Of a stretch of 13,660 nt of DNA, positions 13,360 through 13,660 are shown piece by piece. The notes beneath the pieces are model-generated. The model saw only the letters and a list, made by a program, of their open reading frames with translations. It had not been told where the DNA came from and made no database searches. Where the stretch lies: positions 1 through 13,660 of the forward strand of contig CAOLUI010000030.1 of the NCBI GenBank assembly GCA_948479395.1. The letters run 5' to 3'. This DNA is from an uncultured Bacilli bacterium. Its GTDB lineage: Bacteria; Bacillota_I; Bacilli_A; RF39; UBA660. The number at the start of each line of letters is the position of its first letter. The first letter of the stretch is position 1. The translations under genes and the position numbers were made by a program.

Positions 13360-13554
13360 ACCTTTTTCTTGTAATTTTTTTTTACAATTATTATAATTTG
13401 TTCTAAAAGTTTGTTCTTCTTCATTTATAATTCTTCTTTTATTAGAATCAAAATTATATCCATATTCATTAAGAGTTTCATTATTTATTTTTTCTAAATC
13501 ATTTAAATACATTTTATCATAACATTTATAAAAGTAATCAATATGTTTACGCAT
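13351..13554 (-). CDS. Small hypothetical protein, 67 residues
   Basis: I do not recognise this protein. It is hydrophilic and probably helical, rich in Asn, Lys, Glu and Tyr, with no membrane segment. Features are DYFYKCYDKMYLNDLEKINN near the start and a charged end (NNCKKKLQEKGKI), with two cysteines. The ATG at 13554 is chosen because the in-frame GTG at 13563 is part of the AGGTGA binding site. That site and the perfectly placed terminator overlapping the stop codon support a real, expressed gene. It sits alone between a surface-protein paralogue and the XRE operon. Confidence 0.6.
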   Translation of the reverse strand: MRKHIDYFYKCYDKMYLNDLEKINNETLNEYGYNFDSNKRRIINEEEQTFRTNYNNCKKKLQEKGKI

Positions 13555-13602
13555 AATATTCACCTATTTATATTATGGATAAAATGATTATTATTTATAC
13601 AA

Positions 13603-13660
13603 TTATTTTAAAACAAATGGTGAAGATGAAGAACCATTATTACCTTCTTCTATTATTGTT
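13603..13660 (-). CDS. C-terminal fragment of another surface-protein paralogue (runs off window)
   Basis: The last 18 codons of a gene entering from beyond the window read TIIEEGNNGSSSSPFVLK followed by TAA. The tail closely resembles the GTSTSPFILKN end of the frameshifted surface protein at 10307, so this is the end of a further family member. No terminator is evident between it and the small gene downstream. Confidence 0.6.
   Translation of the reverse strand, partial: TIIEEGNNGSSSSPFVLK

Noticed and set aside
1..13660. CRISPR arrays, insertion sequences, tRNA or rRNA genes
   Set aside because: No regularly spaced repeats, transposase frames, cloverleaf sequences or rRNA segments were seen; repeats are limited to promoters, terminators and the surface-protein family.

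Overview
The window is AT-rich DNA from a low-GC Gram-positive bacterium (Bacillota, most likely class Bacilli). The evidence is the conserved block radC-mreC-mreD-spoIVFA-spoIVFB-rplU-prp-rpmA, a T-box controlled proS, Prp-processed ribosomal protein L27, and the sporulation genes spoIVB, spoIVFA and spoIVFB. TGA ends several genes and tryptophan is read from TGG, so the standard bacterial code (table 11) applies and this is not a code-4 mollicute. Genus cannot be read from the sequence; an uncultured gut Bacilli lineage is my guess. Every gene I can support lies on the minus strand, so transcription runs from high to low coordinates.

Layout in the direction of transcription. (1) 13660-13351: the 3' end of a surface-protein paralogue, then a 67-aa unknown gene with its own terminator. 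(2) 13320-11697: a promoter with an overlapping inverted repeat, a membrane-anchored XRE regulator, and an overlapping DUF4097-type beta-solenoid protein, then a terminator. (3) 11696-10269: a surface protein broken by a one-base deletion, under a promoter straddled by two copies of a palindrome. (4) 10263-8273: nusB-xseA-xseB. (5) 8266-6684: promoter, proline T-box, a short proS lacking the usual editing insertion, terminator. (6) 6649-1155: spoIVB, a HipA-like kinase, a SPOR-domain membrane protein, radC, mreC, mreD, spoIVFA, spoIVFB. (7) 1177-134: rplU promoter, L21 leader, rplU-prp-rpmA, terminator. (8) 110-1: promoter and the first codons of a second surface-protein paralogue.

Region 6 matches the Bacillus subtilis order spoIIB-maf-radC-mreB-mreC-mreD-minC-minD-spoIVFA-spoIVFB-rplU-ysxB-rpmA, but maf, mreB, minC and minD are absent here and a HipA-like kinase and spoIVB lie upstream. 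SpoIVB (signalling protease), SpoIVFA (regulator) and SpoIVFB (pro-sigma-K protease) form one sporulation checkpoint, and here they sit in one gene string with cell-shape genes. In region 7, Prp cleaves the N-terminal extension of the L27 encoded immediately after it.

The least explained material is the dispersed surface-protein family: parts of three members occur within 13.7 kb, each next to housekeeping operons. The middle one is frameshifted and carries an unusual tandem-palindrome promoter. The solo HipA-like kinase and the XRE/DUF4097 pair are the next most interesting.
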